Assembly (NCBI RefSeq): GCF_964340395.1
Contig: NC_135549.1
Span: 12,830,842-12,890,841, forward strand
DNA from: Glandiceps talaboti
Taxonomy: Eukaryota; Hemichordata; Enteropneusta; Spengelidae
Direction of reading: 5' to 3'
Length of the DNA: 60,000 bases
The notes beneath the pieces were generated by a model. That model made no database searches. It was not told the DNA's origin and saw nothing but the letters and a program-made list of their open reading frames with translations. The first letter of the stretch is position 1, and the number at the start of each line of letters is the position of its first letter. This document shows, piece after piece, positions 27,801 to 60,000 of this stretch. A program made the translations under genes and the position numbers.

Positions 27801-30800
27801 CAACCCTTTTCTCTGAGGCCATGTTATTGGAAACACACAAGTATTTTTTTTTTTGCCTTAGGGAAGACTTTCTGTTTTACTGTTTTTATCATGACTTAAC
27901 TGGGTTTAGTAGCATGGTGAAGTGTCTCTGTGAGTATGTATGTATGAATGGGTGTAATATGAGTGGTGAGTGAGTGTGTACATACGTATGTATATGTGTG
28001 TGTGTGTCTTTGTGTGTGTCTTTGTGTTGTTAAAATCTATTAGACTGATTGCCTCAGTATTTGGTGGTGACATTTACAGAGGGGTCTAGCAGGGAAACTT
28101 CCAATCAAAATGACTGCATCACAGGTGTGTGTTTTGGGTTAGAAAAATTAGTAGATAGTAGAAAGAAGTTAGTCAAACACTACTGAATAGATTGGTCTAA
28201 AATTTGGTGGAGATGTTTGTAGGGATTTGTAGATAAAGAATTGTTCATGACATGATAATCCCATCAATGATATGCAAATTAGGTCTAAACATATGATTTT
28301 CAGTAAAACATTTGGGTCTTCAAAACTGTGAAATAAGGTGGGAATTGTGATATTTTTAGGGAGGTGTAGATGAAAATTCATGACAGAGAATTCATTTGAA
28401 ATAGATTTTTTAGTTTGTCAGATGCAGTGTCAACAACTGACCATGTCTAAAGTGATATTCTTGTGTCAGATGCAGTTTTATTGATACACCTGTAATGATC
28501 TTACCAATGTTTATTGTACCAATTTTATGTCTTTTTTGACAGGAATCAGTAACATTGGCCACCCAAGTGTTGGAAAATCTACTGAAGTTTGTATTTCTTA
28601 TTGGTTTAACTATTTTAGTCTTTGGCTACCCCTATTCCTATCTGTTATTAGATTTATATGGTGGTACTTTACTGAGTTCTGGTACAGGTAAGGACAACAC
28701 ATTTCATTGATCTGTTTGTGGATTTTTTTATCTTTATTTACACTTCATGTATTTATTCTTTAAATTTTATGTGCTTCTGTCCCAAGGAGACCAGTGAAAT
28801 TAAACCCTCATAGGCTCAGTGTTAATGCAATAGGAAACGAGAATGCCTGTGAAAAACTTGTGTTGTTTGGTAGGGTTAGACTGAACAATACTTACAGTGT
28901 GGCCAATTTAATGTATCCCAGATCAGTGCTCCAACCCCATCTACCTCAGTAATTGGCAAGTAGTTTTAACCACTTGGCCACTGGCAACCTTTATTAAGCT
29001 GTGAATGAGTCATAAGATATTAAAACCTCTTCAACAAGTTTTGTCCATCCTGACAAGGTATCACACTCTGCAGGACAAAGTATACACTTCAAATAAAGTG
29101 ACACATATGCAGCAGTTCACATAATTGAAACAAAACATGACATATATATTTGTATACATATGTATATTCATGTCTCTTTTTTTCTGCTGTTGTACTTTTT
29201 TGTGCATCTATGAAATGTCATATCCCTTAGTTTGTATATCTATTAATGTTTGAATGTTGTATGGTAATTTTTTGTATCTTATAGGTCCTCTTTTACTGAA
29301 GTCCTACTGTGTTTATGTGTTGTTAATAGCTATGAATGGCACACTGGAAGCATATGTGTTTGCTGCAATGAGTAGCCAAGATGTAGACAGGTAGGTATAG
29401 AAAGCTTTCTTTCTACCTTCTCACAGGTACTTAACTATGCTGTCTGAATTTTAATCAACTTCACTAATTTACATATGCTGAAATATGTAATTCCTTATAT
29501 GGTAATGATTTTGTATCACTTCAAATATTTACATATGCTGAAATGTATAATACCTTATATGGTAATAAATTTGTATCAAACCAAGAATTTACATACACTG
29601 AAATGTCTAATACCTTATATGGTAATAAACTTGTATCACACCAAAAATGATATACACTGAAATGTATATAATTCCTTATATGGTAATGAATTTGTATCAC
29701 TTCAAAAATGTACATACAATATAAGTCTGTAAGCTAAGATTGACATAATTATGAACTATACATTATGATTATTTTCTGCTTCACTACAAGTACATTTATT
29801 GGATTTCAAGCTGACAGTTTAACTTTTCTTTCAGATACAACCACAAACTACTAGTTTTCTCTGTTGTATTTCTTTTTTTCTCATGGTTTTTCACCAAATT
29901 AATTGGTGTCCTTGGATTCATAGTCGCAAATTGTATAAATATGGGGGTCAGAATAATATTTAGGTAAGTTTTACAATTGTCGCCAGATTTCTTTCTTATA
30001 TGTTATTTATCTGAAAAATGTCATAAATTAAAACCAGTATTGGATAATTAATCACCTATAACTTCAAATGAAAATTCATACAAAAAATGCTGCTAGTTAT
30101 TTCTGCAAAAAAAACAGTATTTCAGATGTGTATTAATATAATTCATATTTTCATAAACTGTCCTATAAACATTACAACTGTATATTTCTTCCTTTACAGT
30201 TGTTATTTTGTTCAAAATTATTACAAAGAAACGGGTAAAAATCCCCTGAAGAGTCTTATACCATCAACACTGGTTCTAATAGTTTTTGGCATCTCCTTAG
30301 TTGTAACTGTTATTTCAGAGGTAAGAAAAAAATTATGATATGACAACAATCTTCTAGATCTTCTCTTGCCTTCAGTTTTCATTTGAAGCATTAGTTAACA
30401 AAACTAAAGAATTCATTTTATATTCTCTATATTCATTCACCATGTCAGATGGATTTCAATGATATGTGTATTGAACAAAGGTTATTTGATATATGCAAAA
30501 AATTATTGAATGTGAAATATATTATTATATTTGATTTCTTCTCTTTTTTTATACATATTTCACTAATTTGGATTTCATTGCACTGTCAAATACAGTAGTG
30601 GCAGTTAACAGAGAGCTATAAGTGATGACGATGAACACAAGACATGCAGTCCATTTTTACATCTCTTTTTACTTGTAATGTTCTTGTGTTTATGTGTCAT
30701 TTATCATTCCTGTATCAAATTGTTTTCTTCTGTTTCAGAAGTTGTTTTGTTGTGATCAAGGAGTGCTCTTCAAGTTGGTTCATGTCTGTATCGGTGGTGT

Positions 30801-30915
30801 CTGCTGTCTGGCTGTTGCTTGTTCAGTTTATTTCTCCGAGTACGACATGATTGATTTTATAATGCAACAATTTGTCACAAAAAGGAAAGCTGTGAAAGCA
30901 ACCAAGAAAGACTAA
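21805..30915 (+). CDS. RFT1: RFT1 homolog, ER membrane protein of N-glycan precursor assembly
   Basis: Thirteen coding exons: 21805-21867, 22322-22407, 22648-22764, 23841-24030, 24397-24498, 24828-24956, 26965-27043, 27209-27390, 28543-28687, 29285-29390, 29835-29963, 30200-30320, 30739-30915. All introns are GT-AG and phases match, giving 541 aa, the same length as human RFT1 as I recall it. Conserved blocks include [58 protein letters not shown]-like [35 protein letters not shown] and [10 protein letters not shown]. The protein is a multi-pass membrane protein of the MOP exporter superfamily. RFT1 is needed for Man5GlcNAc2-PP-dolichol to reach the ER lumen; whether it is itself the flippase is debated. 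The start is chosen because it gives co-linear numbering with the human protein. The C-terminus is Lys-rich ([11 protein letters not shown]). Confidence 0.95.
22441..22474. repeat. Short GT/GGGT tract in RFT1 intron 2
   Basis: TGTGTGTG followed by GGGTGGGT tetranucleotides. It is a minor slippage tract. Confidence 0.8.
22816..23280. repeat. (ACAAC)n pentanucleotide arrays in RFT1 intron 3
   Basis: A degenerate ACAAC-like tract at 22816-22995 and a regular array at about 23139-23280 (pure from roughly 23150 to 23214). They flank about 140 bp of ordinary sequence. Confidence 0.9.
25390..26956. repeat. 25-bp minisatellite, about 62 copies, in RFT1 intron 6
   Basis: The unit is CACTATTCTTTGATAATGACATAGT, with TGACAAT variants and shorter 21-23-bp variants (AACAG or AACTC in place of GACATAG). 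Variants occur in runs, and a compound pattern near 26270-26340 recurs near 26400-26460. The array ends about 8 bp before the AG of the exon 7 acceptor, so the last unit contributes to the splice site. Confidence 0.97.
27391..28542. other. RFT1 intron 8
   Basis: An intron of 1.15 kb with poly-A and poly-T tracts and a short GT tract near 27990-28025. No gene or RNA is recognised inside it. Confidence 0.6.
28785..29000. mobile_element. Dispersed SINE/MITE-like repeat, diverged copy in RFT1 intron 9
   Basis: CAGTGTTAATGCAATAGGAAAC, a GGTAGGGTTAGACTGAACAA stretch and a closing TTTTAACCACTTGGCCAC match, in the same order, the better preserved copy at 31170-31370. The AGGAAACxGGAGxxCCxGGxGAAAACC type of sequence is widespread in animal genomes. 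Confidence 0.55.
29468..29715. repeat. 60-bp tandem repeat, four copies, in RFT1 intron 10
   Basis: Units begin near 29468, 29528, 29588 and 29648. Each contains CTGAAATGT, CCTTATATGGTAAT and TTGTATCA. Confidence 0.85.
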
Positions 30916-31075
30916 GAGTCCAGATTTTATTTCAAGTTTTTTTCATTTTTGATGAATATATGATTTTATCTGTTATTAGAAATCTTTTCATCATAAACCG
31001 TCACAATGTTAAATGAAAAGAAAATCATGGAAGACAGATTGAATGTTTATATCTGAAATTCAGATGTGATACAGA

Positions 31076-31081
31076 AATAAA
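31076..31081 (+). terminator. RFT1 polyadenylation signal
   Basis: AATAAA lies 160 bp after the RFT1 stop codon and is followed by a GT- and T-rich stretch (TTGTGCCTGTTTTATT) that fits a downstream element. Confidence 0.7.
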
Positions 31082-31169
31082 ATATTTCATAAATACAACT
31101 TGTGCCTGTTTTATTCCATGTAAGTTGATTTATCAGGTAGTGTGTGTTTATAAACACTTGTCTCCCAAG

Positions 31170-31390
31170 TAGTCTAGTGAGGGTCATCTGCCATGGGTGC
31201 AGTGTTAATGCAGGAGGAAACTGGAGTCCCCGGGGAAAACCTGCAGTTTGGTAAAGTCAAACTGAAAGACACTCTTCTTACTTAGTGTGGTAAATTAAAT
31301 CAAAATCAAACCCTTAATGGGTTCAAACCCCGATCGCAGTGGTAAGAGGCAACCGACAACCCTTTAGATCTTACAACCCTTAGGCCTCAT
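31170..31390. mobile_element. Dispersed SINE/MITE-like repeat
   Basis: Contains GTGTTAATGCAGGAGGAAAC, GGAGTCCCCGGGGAAAACC and a closing GGGTTCAAACCCCGATCGC with GTGGTAAGAGGC. It is a better copy of the element at 28785-29000. The GGTTCAAACC core resembles a tRNA B box. Confidence 0.6.
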
Positions 31391-31764
31391 GCCTTTGGAT
31401 GTTTAATTAATTGCTCTTGCCTATCAAATACATTGGGAATGAGGGTAGGGGTAGGGGTGGGTGTGTCAGCCTATCAAAGAAATGAGGATGGGTGGGGAAT
31501 TTAACAACCTATCAAATACATTGGAAATGAGAGGGTACGGGTGGGTGGTCATTTTATGATCTGATATAAACAATGGCTGATCATACTGCCTTCTGGGCAT
31601 CAGCTGTAGCTGTGGCATTCATTATTCTGTTGATGGCTGGCTGACCAGGACAAACTTCAAGGTCGATGGTTATTGAATAAACTCTTCAATGTATTATGTT
31701 GTTATTCATTTGATCTACCACAATGTAGTCCTGCTTTAAGAGTAAGTTGGGAGTTGATTCTCAC

Positions 31765-31913
31765 CCTTTTCCATGTTGTCAGAATCAAGTCTTGACTTAC
31801 TGTCTGCAAGCAGGGCTAGCCACACTGATGAACATTGGCCCTTTTCCATGTTGTCAGAATCGAGTCTTGACTTACTGACAGCAAGCAGGGCCTACCGTAC
31901 ACTGATGAATATT
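31765..31913. repeat. ~75-bp direct duplication between RFT1 and SFMBT
   Basis: CCCTTTTCCATGTTGTCAGA through AGCAGGGC to CACTGATGAA occurs twice in tandem. Confidence 0.85.
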
Positions 31914-32086
31914 GCATAGTTTGGGTCTGAATGGTAACTTACAAAGAAGTTGCTTGTCTCGTCTGATACTGTTTAGAAAAACATTCCATTCTGAATCTGC
32001 CTACCTAATGTTGGACACATGTTCACTGCAGATTCTCATAGGGAGTAAAAACAAGACAAATACCACACATTGTCAAATTCATTATC

Positions 32087-32092
32087 TTTATT
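32087..32092 (-). terminator. Candidate SFMBT polyadenylation signal
   Basis: TTTATT on the plus strand is AATAAA on the minus strand. It is the farthest plausible signal before the RFT1 3' end. Using it would give a 3' UTR of about 5.2 kb; nearer signals may be used instead. Confidence 0.35.
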
Positions 32093-33680
32093 GAGCTGCA
32101 TACTTAGAGGACATCCATTCTACAACGTCATCCCCAAACGTCTTTCAAAAAATTCTCATTTCTCTTGAGTCAAAAATTCAAAAATATATTTCTTATATTA
32201 TCCATAATTTCATCAGAAAGCTTTTCTCACTGCTGGGTGCACTAATAAATATGACCTTGACAACATTGGCTTGTATTCAGTTCAGTTTCTTCGAGTTATA
32301 TCACTGTTCAGATACATACACACATCAAACGTTTTGTCTAACTATTCAAAGTACAGATACTTAATACACACATCAACACAATTGAAGACTGGGTAGCACT
32401 TTGTGTCTACAATATACACACAATACATCTATTGCAAATCTCAATATAGGTGCATGAAGCCAATAGAAATAGTGTTGGCTGGAAGTTTGATTTCGCACTG
32501 TGTTACCGCACTTCTGGTCAATGTGTGAAATTCGCAATAGATGTATATATCCAGTGTTCTCTCAAGACTTTGACATAGCACGTAAGGTAATTTACATCAC
32601 AATTTGTATAACTGATAGATTAATTTATATGCTTTTCAAAAATCTAACACCATAGGAGGTCTTGTGCCATGATGGTGTTTGGGGAGAACACTGGCTTTCT
32701 AATGAAAAGTGAAAAGTAAACAATACATCACAGTTGTTTAACTTGGACAAGATGATCTGTTTTGAACTGAAAAGGATATGAAATACAGCCCATGTAGATA
32801 TTAAATTACAGGTGTGGAAGTTAAAACAAATCAACTCTAAATGAATATGAATCTTTTTGGAAATATCAAATGGTCAAACAAAATGTGTACAACGTTTCCA
32901 AAACTAAGTTTGTAACTTCACTAATTGTGATCAGCCAAATGTTGAGGACTCTGAAACAGCAACTCACACATTGGTGACATAGTAAGACACACTTGAAGTT
33001 AGCAGAGGTGTACCACGTAAGTATTACCTGGGAGAGTTTAACTCACTAACTTACAATATTACTCTGTGCCAGGAATACAAATCTATGACACTTGGTTGAT
33101 TGTTACTGACTTGACTGCAAACTAAATGAACATAGGTAAAGACATGTATTGTCTTGATTGATGACATCCTTATCACTTATTACTGTTACAAAAGTACATT
33201 CCACGTTATTATTTTTGTTGCACAGGTGACACAACTAGAAAGTAATATTGGGGTGGACAACATTCACAAAACTTGCAAAAATTTAAATGGGCAACACAGG
33301 TATGACTAATTTTATCCTTAATAGCTCCATTTCTTTGTTTTGAAGGGGGAAATAAAAGTTATGAGTTTCACAATGGTCACGCAATGCTGAAGCCATGCCA
33401 GCTTGGAGAACAAAAAGAAGCCCCTAACATTGTTTATTTCCCACAATTCCTTAGCTAGATGAACCAATTCTTACAACTCTATTTTAGAGAAGTTACACAA
33501 AACAAGGTTGATGAAAAAACTTTTCTGGGTTCTCTAAAGAAATGAAGCTAAAGATAAAATCAGCATCTTCTTTGTTCCCCCTAACAAAGCCACTAACACT
33601 CATAATTGATTCACCTGCAACATTCAAGGTACACATCAGAGCAGCTCAGAGTCACACGTCTCTAGGCTGTTTATGAATTT

Positions 33681-33740
<60 letters not shown>

Positions 33741-36700
33741 TAGGGACTATCGCACAATGTCACACAAGCTCAAGAAATGAACTTCCTTTAAGGGGAGGGT
33801 CTGGCATCAATGTGATAACTGAACTTCCCTTTTCACACTTCTAACCAGATTTCGAAAACTTTCATGCTTTCGATGATAACAAGTTCTGTATTTACTACTG
33901 AGATGTTGATAAGTTGATTAAAATTTACTTTACTAATGTGATATACAGTGCTGGGTTTCTGGTAGTATTTTAAAGTGTTTACCATCAAGTTTTCCCATTG
34001 CCTCAATCATACTACAATTTTCATCATGGTTAACATCATATATAAACATGTCGATGTCACACTTGTGAACATTCGTTGAGAGGGAGGGCTTGTCCTAAAC
34101 AAACTAAGTTCATTTATTGAGCTTGTGCGACATTGTGCAATATTAGACAGACACTCTACAAGTACTACTAAAACCTGTACATTATTATCTATACAATGTA
34201 TTATTGTGTTTTGAAATTCATATCTGACCCGACGACATTCACTTATGGGAATCAATTTTATCACATATGATGGATTCTAAATTATACTTCACCATCATTA
34301 CCATGGCAGTGTAAGATACACCCCCCCCCCCCACCCACCCAACACAAAAAAAAATACAAATCTCAAAATAAGTACCACCAACTGTTCTAAAGTTATCACT
34401 TAAAGGCTTTACCATCAAATATCCTGCCTTGAAATCACAGAAACTCTAAATTTTACAACTTTTCAAGGAATCCATTGTTCAATTTTGAATGGATAAAGTT
34501 AAGCTAGTACCTGTAAACTTTTTCTTCTTCAATTTTTATGACATTTGTTTCTTACATTTTGTTGAAAAATATGGGACCAGTCTGAAAATGCATACAATAT
34601 ATTGTATGTTGTCAAGCAGGTTTATCTACACCTATTAAATGAATAAGCTTTGATTTTATAAAGATATGGATCAAGCAGTACATCTGCATGCATATATTAA
34701 AGAATAGCGCTTTTACTGTTTCTGAATACTGATTGCTATTGAAGCCAAGATATAGTTGAGATGTCGGTATATTGATGGCATCTATGGTGCTTCTACAAAG
34801 AGAGAAATCTGTTTGCCTTGTAGTGAAGATCTGAAACAACTCCCCCCTCCCCGACACTCTGACATTGTAATACATAATTTGACACAACAGTACACACTGA
34901 CTTGACACTTGAAAGGAGTGTTAAAAATCCTTTGGTGACACTGAATGACTAAGAACATCTCTTGATAAACGTGTTAAAGTTTAGTACCAACAGAACACAT
35001 TACACATGACATACATTGTGGGAATTCCTATCAAACATTGAGAGAATCTGTTGAAAATAGTTCATCATATTCATATTGATAACACTGAAATAGTATATCA
35101 CACAAGAGTCCCTGCATTCTTTTTCTTCTTTTTTTTGCATATTGAATAGAATAACACCTGTCCAACAAACCACACCCTCAGACAAGTTGTGCGGTAGTAT
35201 GCTAAGGCTGGTCACAAAATCTCAATAAATACATAAATAAACCGTTATTACAGATAATTTTAAATGTCAATAGAATAGTGTATAAGAGCAATTTCATGAC
35301 CCCCCTCTAAGGCTCTAACCATTTACAATGTAACACAGTTCCTAATGTATAATGAGAGTGGTTTGTTGGAAAGGTGTGTATTACCAAGCATCATTAAAAC
35401 TGCCTGTGGAAAACAACTCAGTTCTGACTCTACTTTCTCTTGGAACCAACAAGGCACAACTTCATCAACTTTGCATTTCTAGAATCAACCCAGTATGAAG
35501 GTTGTCAGGATCAGAGAGTCTTAAAGACTTTGTGTAGTGTTACATTTATTCTCTGGACTTATGGACTTACAACAAGTTATAACCCCTCCTTCCCCCACAC
35601 CCCCTCCAAACAATCTTGTGTTGTTATATATGGTACTCATTCTCAACAACAAAGACTGCAGGTTATTTTATCTGATATTGTAATCAAATGTTGTTACTGT
35701 TAGTACGGTGAAAGGTACATAGTCAGATAGTGCAAAAGCGTGTATCACAATTATCGTAAAATGTAATATGATGAAGCTGACAACCTCCACACTGATTTCT
35801 TGCATAGACAATACACCACCCTATCAATTTAATAGTCTCCCTTCATATCCCCCCTCAAACTGTCAACCCTTCCATGAAATCCCTCAATTTGTTCATAAAA
35901 GAGGGATATACTTTGACAGATTTTACTAACTATCCATCACAATCTCATTTTTTTGCATGAAAATTACAGCACCAAACGTTTCCTTCTACCCAACCTAAAA
36001 CCTTCTCTACTCTGCTCTAGTCATTTAAAAATAACCTGTTCCCCGTGGACATCACATTCACAAGATTTATAGTGTACTCTCAAGTTTAACAACAAAATAC
36101 CCATCAAAGATTCAAAATGCATTTTGCATTTGGATTTTTCCACTTCATTTTTAACCTCATGACCTTTAGTGTTTTGTTTTGTTACTACATACTACAGTTT
36201 CATTCAATTCATCAAAATATATTCTTCCACTTGTTAACAAAACTTTCTTTCTTCACTTCAACATAAATTCTGAACTCACGACTATCTTGACACCTGCTCC
36301 ATAAATGTTAAGTCATTTTTTTTTTAAATGTAGTATAATATACAATGTAGAAGTCTCAGCAGACTACATCCCTAGTTCATACAACCACACTTCTACATGT
36401 ATGGATATCATGTCTCCATAATGTGTGCACCCCATTCACATCTCTATATATATCTAAGTCAGTTAGACTGAACACATGTTTCTAATCTATTCTACATCTT
36501 ATAAGCTTTCTTATTCCTCTGAGGAGTACAGGTAACTGATACTCAGACTAAAATTTGACAAAGCGTTAGCGAAAATGATTACATGCTCTGCTTAAAGAAC
36601 TTTGTTGTGTAATACATACATCTACTCTATCAGTACCCCCGAAACAGCAAAGCTCTAAAGCATGCATATCATTTCCTAATACTTGATCACGATTCAACAT

Positions 36701-36988
36701 ATCAGCCTTAGATTTTCAGATATTCATTTTCCTAGTGTACAAGGCTAGACATGGTATTATATAATATTCACAATCTTGTTTACTTTTGTTCAGTTTGTCC
36801 CAGTTTAGGGCTATTAAATTGTTCAATACATGGCTGACAGTTATGGTCCTTTCCTTGCATGTATAGTACTTGTCTTTGAACACACCTAACTGTGTGTGTA
36901 TTAAAGTGGCGTACCCACTGAAATATAAAGTATGTACATTCCAGTTTTCCAGGGGTGAAAGATTTTGAGTTGTGTGATTTGATCACTT
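32093..36988 (-). other. Probable long 3' UTR or 3' flank of SFMBT
   Basis: About 5 kb without a credible gene on either strand. It holds a (CA)n microsatellite at 33682-33740 and C-rich patches at 34321 and 35580. Assignment to the SFMBT transcript is an inference from position and from the far polyadenylation signal. Confidence 0.35.
33682..33740. repeat. (AC)n microsatellite
   Basis: An uninterrupted AC run of about 59 bp in the presumed SFMBT 3' UTR. Confidence 0.97.
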
Positions 36989-37245
36989 CTCGCAGCAAAC
37001 TGTTCATAGAAAGCAATCTTGACTCTCTCTATGTGATGACATAATTTGATGGCAGGTCCTGGCTGTAATTCCATCACTTAGCAAACTGTTCGTAGAAAGC
37101 AATCTTGACTATCTCTATGTGATGGCATAGTTTGATGGCAGGTCCTGGCTTTAATTCCATCACTTGGCAAACTGTTCGTAGAAAGCAATTTTGACTCTCT
37201 CTATGTGATGGCATAGTTTGATGGCAGGTCCTAGCTTTAATTCCA

Positions 37246-58607
<21,362 letters not shown>

Positions 58608-59377
58608 TTCAAAAGGTACTTTTGTGGCGACTTTGCAGGAATCACGCTATAAATTTTAGGAAAATTTCAAGATGGCACCTGTAAAGTAATCTGCGCATGT
58701 CTGGAGCTTGATTTTGGAAACGAGTTGCGGGGGCGTGCGTAATACTTCTGCTTTCTCGTGCGTGAGTAGAACCCAGCAGTGAACAGTTTGTTATCAAATA
58801 TCTGTAAAAACTGACGATTATAAAATTGAGTACCTTGTTATTAAAAAAGTAAATACGTTTGGATTCACACCAACGATTCCATACTTATACGTATCTTGTT
58901 TAACATGAAATTAATAGTTGACTCAATAAAAATAACCTTTTCAAAAATGGTCTGTTCCAGACAAGATAAGCTCTCTTCGTGTACTACTGTATCGTTTTAA
59001 AATATCAAACGAAGTGGTTCAAATTGTGAAATGAAATATACCTTGTCGTTCATTTAGTATGCTGACTGGACAATTTCTTTGCAAGATTTTCTATTTTGAT
59101 GGGCAAACATATAATTTGAGTGGGGACCAGAAAATTACCGAGAGCTTAAACGGCGGGAATGACGTCACGAGTTTCACGCATGCGCCATAGGAGAAAAGTT
59201 CAACATGGCAGAACTTCGAAATGGGCAGCTGCAACATCCTAAAAAATATTAATGTTATGTGTTTTCCACTGGGGAAGGATGACGATATTGTACGTACAAT
59301 ATTCCACAACACACCATGTTAGATGCCGAAAGGATATTTGAGCAATTCCGAGCCAACATCTAATTTGTACATGGGAA
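58608..59377. promoter_or_regulatory. Divergent promoter region of SFMBT and STIMATE
   Basis: 770 bp separate the two start codons. On the SFMBT side there is AAGATGGC (58669-58676, YY1-like), TGCGCATG (about 58692, NRF1-like half) and GCGGGGGCG (58727-58735, EGR1/KLF-like). On the STIMATE side a perfect CRE TGACGTCA (59160-59167), CGCATGCGCC (59177-59186, NRF1-like) and ACATGGC (59204-59210) fall within 50 bp. Start sites are not determined. Confidence 0.55.
59205..59252 (+). other. Upstream ORF 1 in the STIMATE leader
   Basis: A 15-codon frame (MAELRNGQLQHPKKY, then stop) just after the CRE/NRF1-like cluster. It would be in the leader if transcription starts upstream of 59205. Confidence 0.35.
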
Positions 59378-59388
59378 ATGGAAATTAA
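59371..59388 (+). other. Upstream ORF 2 overlapping the STIMATE start codon
   Basis: ATGGGAAATGGAAATTAA encodes five residues and overlaps the STIMATE ATG at 59378 in another frame. Its context (GTACATGG) is weaker than that of the main start (GAAATGG). Confidence 0.5.
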
Positions 59389-59980
59389 TTCAACGGATAT
59401 GGCCTCCCCAAGTGTTGATCTGACACTCACAAATGGAAATAGTGCGAACATGAATGAATCAGCAGCTGCCGTAAACGTGGAAACTGCCCTTGGTCATTGT
59501 GGACATGGGGCGCTAACAAATCCATTTGGTATTTTTATTCAGGGAATTTTAGCTTTTGTCGCATTCAGTACTTTAATGTGTAAGTAAGCCGACAATTAAT
59601 TGAAACTGTGTCATGTGACGTGTATACATTGTCAATTTGTAAATATTGTCTATGGTGTGGAATGTCCTCACCAAATCATCACAAATGTAGTACTGAGGTG
59701 AATGTCAAAAAATCTAATACGTCATCTGTCCAGTGGAATACCCATAGTGTAGGCGAGCTTGTTGATCATATCTGTAGTTTAGCATTTTGATCACATTTGC
59801 CTGAAAACTAAGTTACTAATACTATTCAGTAATTAGCTCATAGGAGATATAGAAATGCTGAACGCTGACAGTGTGCCAACATGTTAGTAAGAATTTTTTG
59901 TCGTTTCTCATATAACTTTTTTTGCCTACAGTGAAAAGATTGAGAGAACCGAAGGCAGAAAGAAGACCTTGGAGAATATG
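59378..59980 (+). CDS. STIMATE: STIMATE (TMEM110) homolog, exons 1-2, partial
   Basis: Exon 1 is 59378-59579 and exon 2 is 59932-59980. They join in frame (ATG T|TG) and the gene continues beyond the window. The first 40 residues are a polar, unstructured N-terminus. HGALTNPFGIFIQGILAFVA starts the first membrane segment, followed by FSTLMLKRLREPKAERRPWR, closely matching the vertebrate STIMATE block LKRFREPKxERRPWRIW. STIMATE is an ER multi-pass protein that promotes STIM1 activation at ER-plasma membrane junctions. The start at 59378 is the longest; Met8 (MASPS) is an alternative. Confidence 0.9.
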
Positions 59981-60000
59981 GTAATTTCATTATCCATTTA

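Overview
The window is animal nuclear DNA: AT-rich, intron-rich with GT-AG introns, and dense in microsatellites and minisatellites. The protein sequences and the tails of L2/CR1-like retroposons point to an invertebrate deuterostome, either a hemichordate or a cephalochordate. I cannot settle which from the sequence alone.

Three recognisable genes lie in the right-hand two thirds. RFT1 (+, 21805-30915, 13 coding exons, 541 aa) encodes the ER membrane protein of N-glycan precursor assembly. An SFMBT-family Polycomb gene (-, 58607-37246, 19 coding exons, 1599 aa) encodes a huge glutamine-rich exon, four MBT repeats, a SLED domain and a C-terminal SAM domain. The first two exons of STIMATE/TMEM110 (+, from 59378) run off the right end. 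RFT1 and SFMBT converge tail to tail. SFMBT and STIMATE diverge from about 770 bp that should serve as a shared promoter region. The same three genes are neighbours on human 3p21.1, so this looks like ancient microsynteny. All exon joins keep frame across both full genes, which is strong internal support for the models.

The left third (1-21.6 kb) holds no gene I can support. It contains a 69-bp satellite, a foldback element (985-2536), a 2.4-kb tandem duplication (4702-9913), and a second tandem duplication (9185-15859) whose right copy carries 2.5 kb absent from the left copy. That extra segment holds a frameshifted SAP-like coding remnant. A 5'-truncated L2/CR1-like LINE (about 16.25-17.07 kb) and a GAGT/GGGT array (20.9-21.3 kb) follow.

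The most unusual observation is at the SFMBT 3' end. The last 28 codons of the SAM domain are present four times in tandem as an 86-bp unit, each stop overlapping the next start as TGATG. Copies 1 and 2 differ at seven positions, all synonymous. Other notable points are a 1.57-kb minisatellite that ends within the 3' splice site of RFT1 exon 7, a pure CA repeat 24 nt past an SFMBT splice donor, and MBT repeats encoded by a regular two-exon module with fixed intron phases.
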